Source: CAMDBL01 sp964498125 | Lineage (GTDB): Bacteria; Pseudomonadota; Alphaproteobacteria; Rhizobiales; Hyphomicrobiaceae | Direction: 5' to 3' | Length of the DNA stretch: 7,554 nucleotides | Assembly: GCA_964498125.1 (NCBI GenBank) | Contig: CAZCGE010000070.1 | Coordinates: forward strand, 1 to 7,554 | Shown here: one piece after another, positions 6,469 to 7,554 of the stretch | Numbering within the stretch: position 1 is the stretch's first letter | How the letters are laid out: every line of letters begins with the position of its first letter | Program-made: the position numbers and the translations under genes | Notes under the pieces: generated by a model | The model's input: only the letters and a program-made list of their open reading frames with translations | The model's database searches: none | Told to the model about the DNA's origin: nothing

Positions 6469-6597
6469 AATTTGCAAGGCAATTTTCATAGTCGCTCATA
6501 GCGAACCTCAACCTGCTGATTTTGCTTGAAATTTCAAACTTTCTTTGCTCAACTCGATCCATGCCTTCCCCCCTCAGCGCATGGATTTTCTGAGACT
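6469..6597. promoter_or_regulatory. Integrase upstream region with palindrome and short direct repeats
   Basis: This AT-richer stretch holds a perfect 12-base palindrome TTGAAATTTCAA at 6526-6537 and related words TTTGCTTGAA (6521) and TTTGCTCAA (6544). It also holds a small hairpin TCGCT-CAT-AGCGA at 6492-6504. A direct repeat CTGAGACTA occurs at 6590-6598 and 6601-6609, 11 bases apart across the integrase start. These are possible arm-type sites for the integrase or operator sites; no clear promoter boxes are seen. Confidence 0.35.
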
Positions 6598-7554
6598 ATG
6601 CTGAGACTAAACGATGTGGTCGTCCGCGCTGCCAAACCACGCCCTGTTCAATATACACTGTGGGACGGCGTGACCGGCTTCGGCCTGCGCGTCTCCCCCG
6701 GCGGCACCAAGACATGGACGGTCGTGTACGGCTCCGACCGCCGCCGTGTCACGATCGGCCGCTATCCCCTTCTCGATCTCAAGGCCGCCCGCAAGCAGGC
6801 CAAGGAAATGCTGGCCAAGGTCACACTGGGACAGCACAAGCCCGGCAGCAACACGACACTGCAAGAGTTGATCGACCTTTTCTTCCGGGTACGCTGCACG
6901 ACGCAGAACAACAAGCCGTCGACCATCGCCGAGTACGGTCGCATCTTCAAACGACACCTCACTCCACTCCTGGCGCACAAGATCGGTGACATCACGCATG
7001 CGAAGATCGATCGGGTCCTTGATAATCTCGCGTCGACTCCGATGGAAGCCAACCACGCCTTCGTTGCCTTCCGCATGCTGTTCCGGTTTGCACAACAGCG
7101 TCGTCTGATCCAGCACAACCAGCTCGACGGCATGTCCCTACCCTACTCACCGAAGTCCCGCGACCGCGTGCTTAGCAATGAGGAACTACGTCTCGTCTGG
7201 CACGTCGCGCAACAATTCCCCTTCCCCTTCGGCAACATCGTCGCGCTACTCATCATGACCGGCCAGCGTCTGAGCGAGGTCTCTGGCCTCCGGTGGGACT
7301 GGATCGACGGGAACGAGATGACGATCACACTGCCGGTGGCGATCACCAAGAACTCGACACAGCACACCTTTCCCTTCAGCCCGATCGCCCACGAGATCAT
7401 CAAATCCGCGCCGAGGATGTCACCGTTCCTGTTCCCTTCGCTCGATTTCAGCGCCGCCTACGTCGGCCACAACAAGGCCAAGGGCCGCTTCGAGGACGCC
7501 TGCAACACACAGTGGATGAACCACAACAACGACACCATGGAGCACTGGACCCTC
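6598..7554 (+). CDS. Tyrosine recombinase/integrase, P4-like (C-terminus beyond window)
   Basis: Open for 319 codons from the ATG at 6598 to the window edge. Residues 1-75 form the N-terminal arm-binding domain found in P4-type integrases (AAKPRPVQYTLWDGVTGFGL; then RRVTIGRYPLLDLKAAR). Residues about 87-175 are the SAM-like core-binding domain. The catalytic domain follows, with the first arginine at R224 in MTGQRLSEV and the beta-hairpin lysine at K251 in ITKNSTQH. The sequence stops at EHWTL, just where the HxLRR motif would come, so the last catalytic residues (His, second Arg, His/Trp, Tyr) are not visible. The enzyme would recombine the att site in the tRNA fragment beside it. The ribosome site is poor; the ATG at 6581 is in another frame and soon stops. 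Many TCA, ACA and CTA codons and lower GC than the left-hand genes fit acquired DNA. Confidence 0.92.
   Translation, partial: MLRLNDVVVRAAKPRPVQYTLWDGVTGFGLRVSPGGTKTWTVVYGSDRRRVTIGRYPLLDLKAARKQAKEMLAKVTLGQHKPGSNTTLQELIDLFFRVRCTTQNNKPSTIAEYGRIFKRHLTPLLAHKIGDITHAKIDRVLDNLASTPMEANHAFVAFRMLFRFAQQRRLIQHNQLDGMSLPYSPKSRDRVLSNEELRLVWHVAQQFPFPFGNIVALLIMTGQRLSEVSGLRWDWIDGNEMTITLPVAITKNSTQHTFPFSPIAHEIIKSAPRMSPFLFPSLDFSAAYVGHNKAKGRFEDACNTQWMNHNNDTMEHWTL

Larger units (their letters stand above)
6425..7554. mobile_element. End of an integrative element inserted at tRNA-Gln (continues beyond window)
   Basis: The tRNA fragment marks the boundary and the integrase gene begins 129 bases inside, reading inward. 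Because the fragment's 3' end faces the left, the chromosome should be left of 6425 and the element right of it. The intact tRNA-Gln and the other end of the element should then lie beyond the right edge. Whether it is an ICE, island or prophage cannot be told from what is visible. Confidence 0.6.

Noticed and set aside
6425..6520. A complete tRNA gene at the tRNA-like sequence
   Set aside because: The 5' anticodon stem, D arm and 5' acceptor strand TGGGGAA are all missing.

Overview
The window is GC-rich DNA whose gene content looks like a soil alphaproteobacterium, most likely a rhizobial relative such as Mesorhizobium. This placement is an inference from GC content, codon use and protein style, not from a marker gene.

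Layout. (1) Positions 1-3177, minus strand: a three-gene operon, read from right to left. It holds a 162-residue [2Fe-2S] small subunit, a 709-residue molybdopterin-binding large subunit, and a TetR-type regulator that runs off the left edge. The gaps are 5 and 14 bases. The enzyme is a two-subunit molybdenum hydroxylase of the isoquinoline 1-oxidoreductase / aldehyde oxidoreductase type, with no FAD subunit, no cytochrome domain and no visible Tat signal. (2) Position 3306 onward, plus strand, divergent: an alpha/beta hydrolase with an aspartate nucleophile (epoxide hydrolase / dehalogenase type). Its N-terminus is a tandem repeat of eight residues. The short divergent promoter region holds a 24-bp imperfect palindrome, a candidate operator for the TetR protein. 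(3) 4374-5579, minus strand: a 12-helix MFS transporter, convergent with the hydrolase. (4) 5910-6257, plus strand: a small cupin. (5) 6425-6468, minus strand: the 3' half of a tRNA-Gln(CTG), starting abruptly at the anticodon loop. It is followed at 6598 by a P4-type tyrosine integrase that runs off the right edge. This reads as the boundary of an integrative element, with host chromosome to the left and the element to the right.

How the parts may work together. The oxidoreductase, regulator and hydrolase could form one regulated unit that hydroxylates or oxidises a small, perhaps aromatic or aldehyde, compound; the substrate cannot be read from the sequence. The transporter may be an unrelated neighbour. 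The clearest structural feature is the tRNA-fragment/integrase junction. I see no CRISPR array, rRNA, insertion sequence or obviously new defence system.
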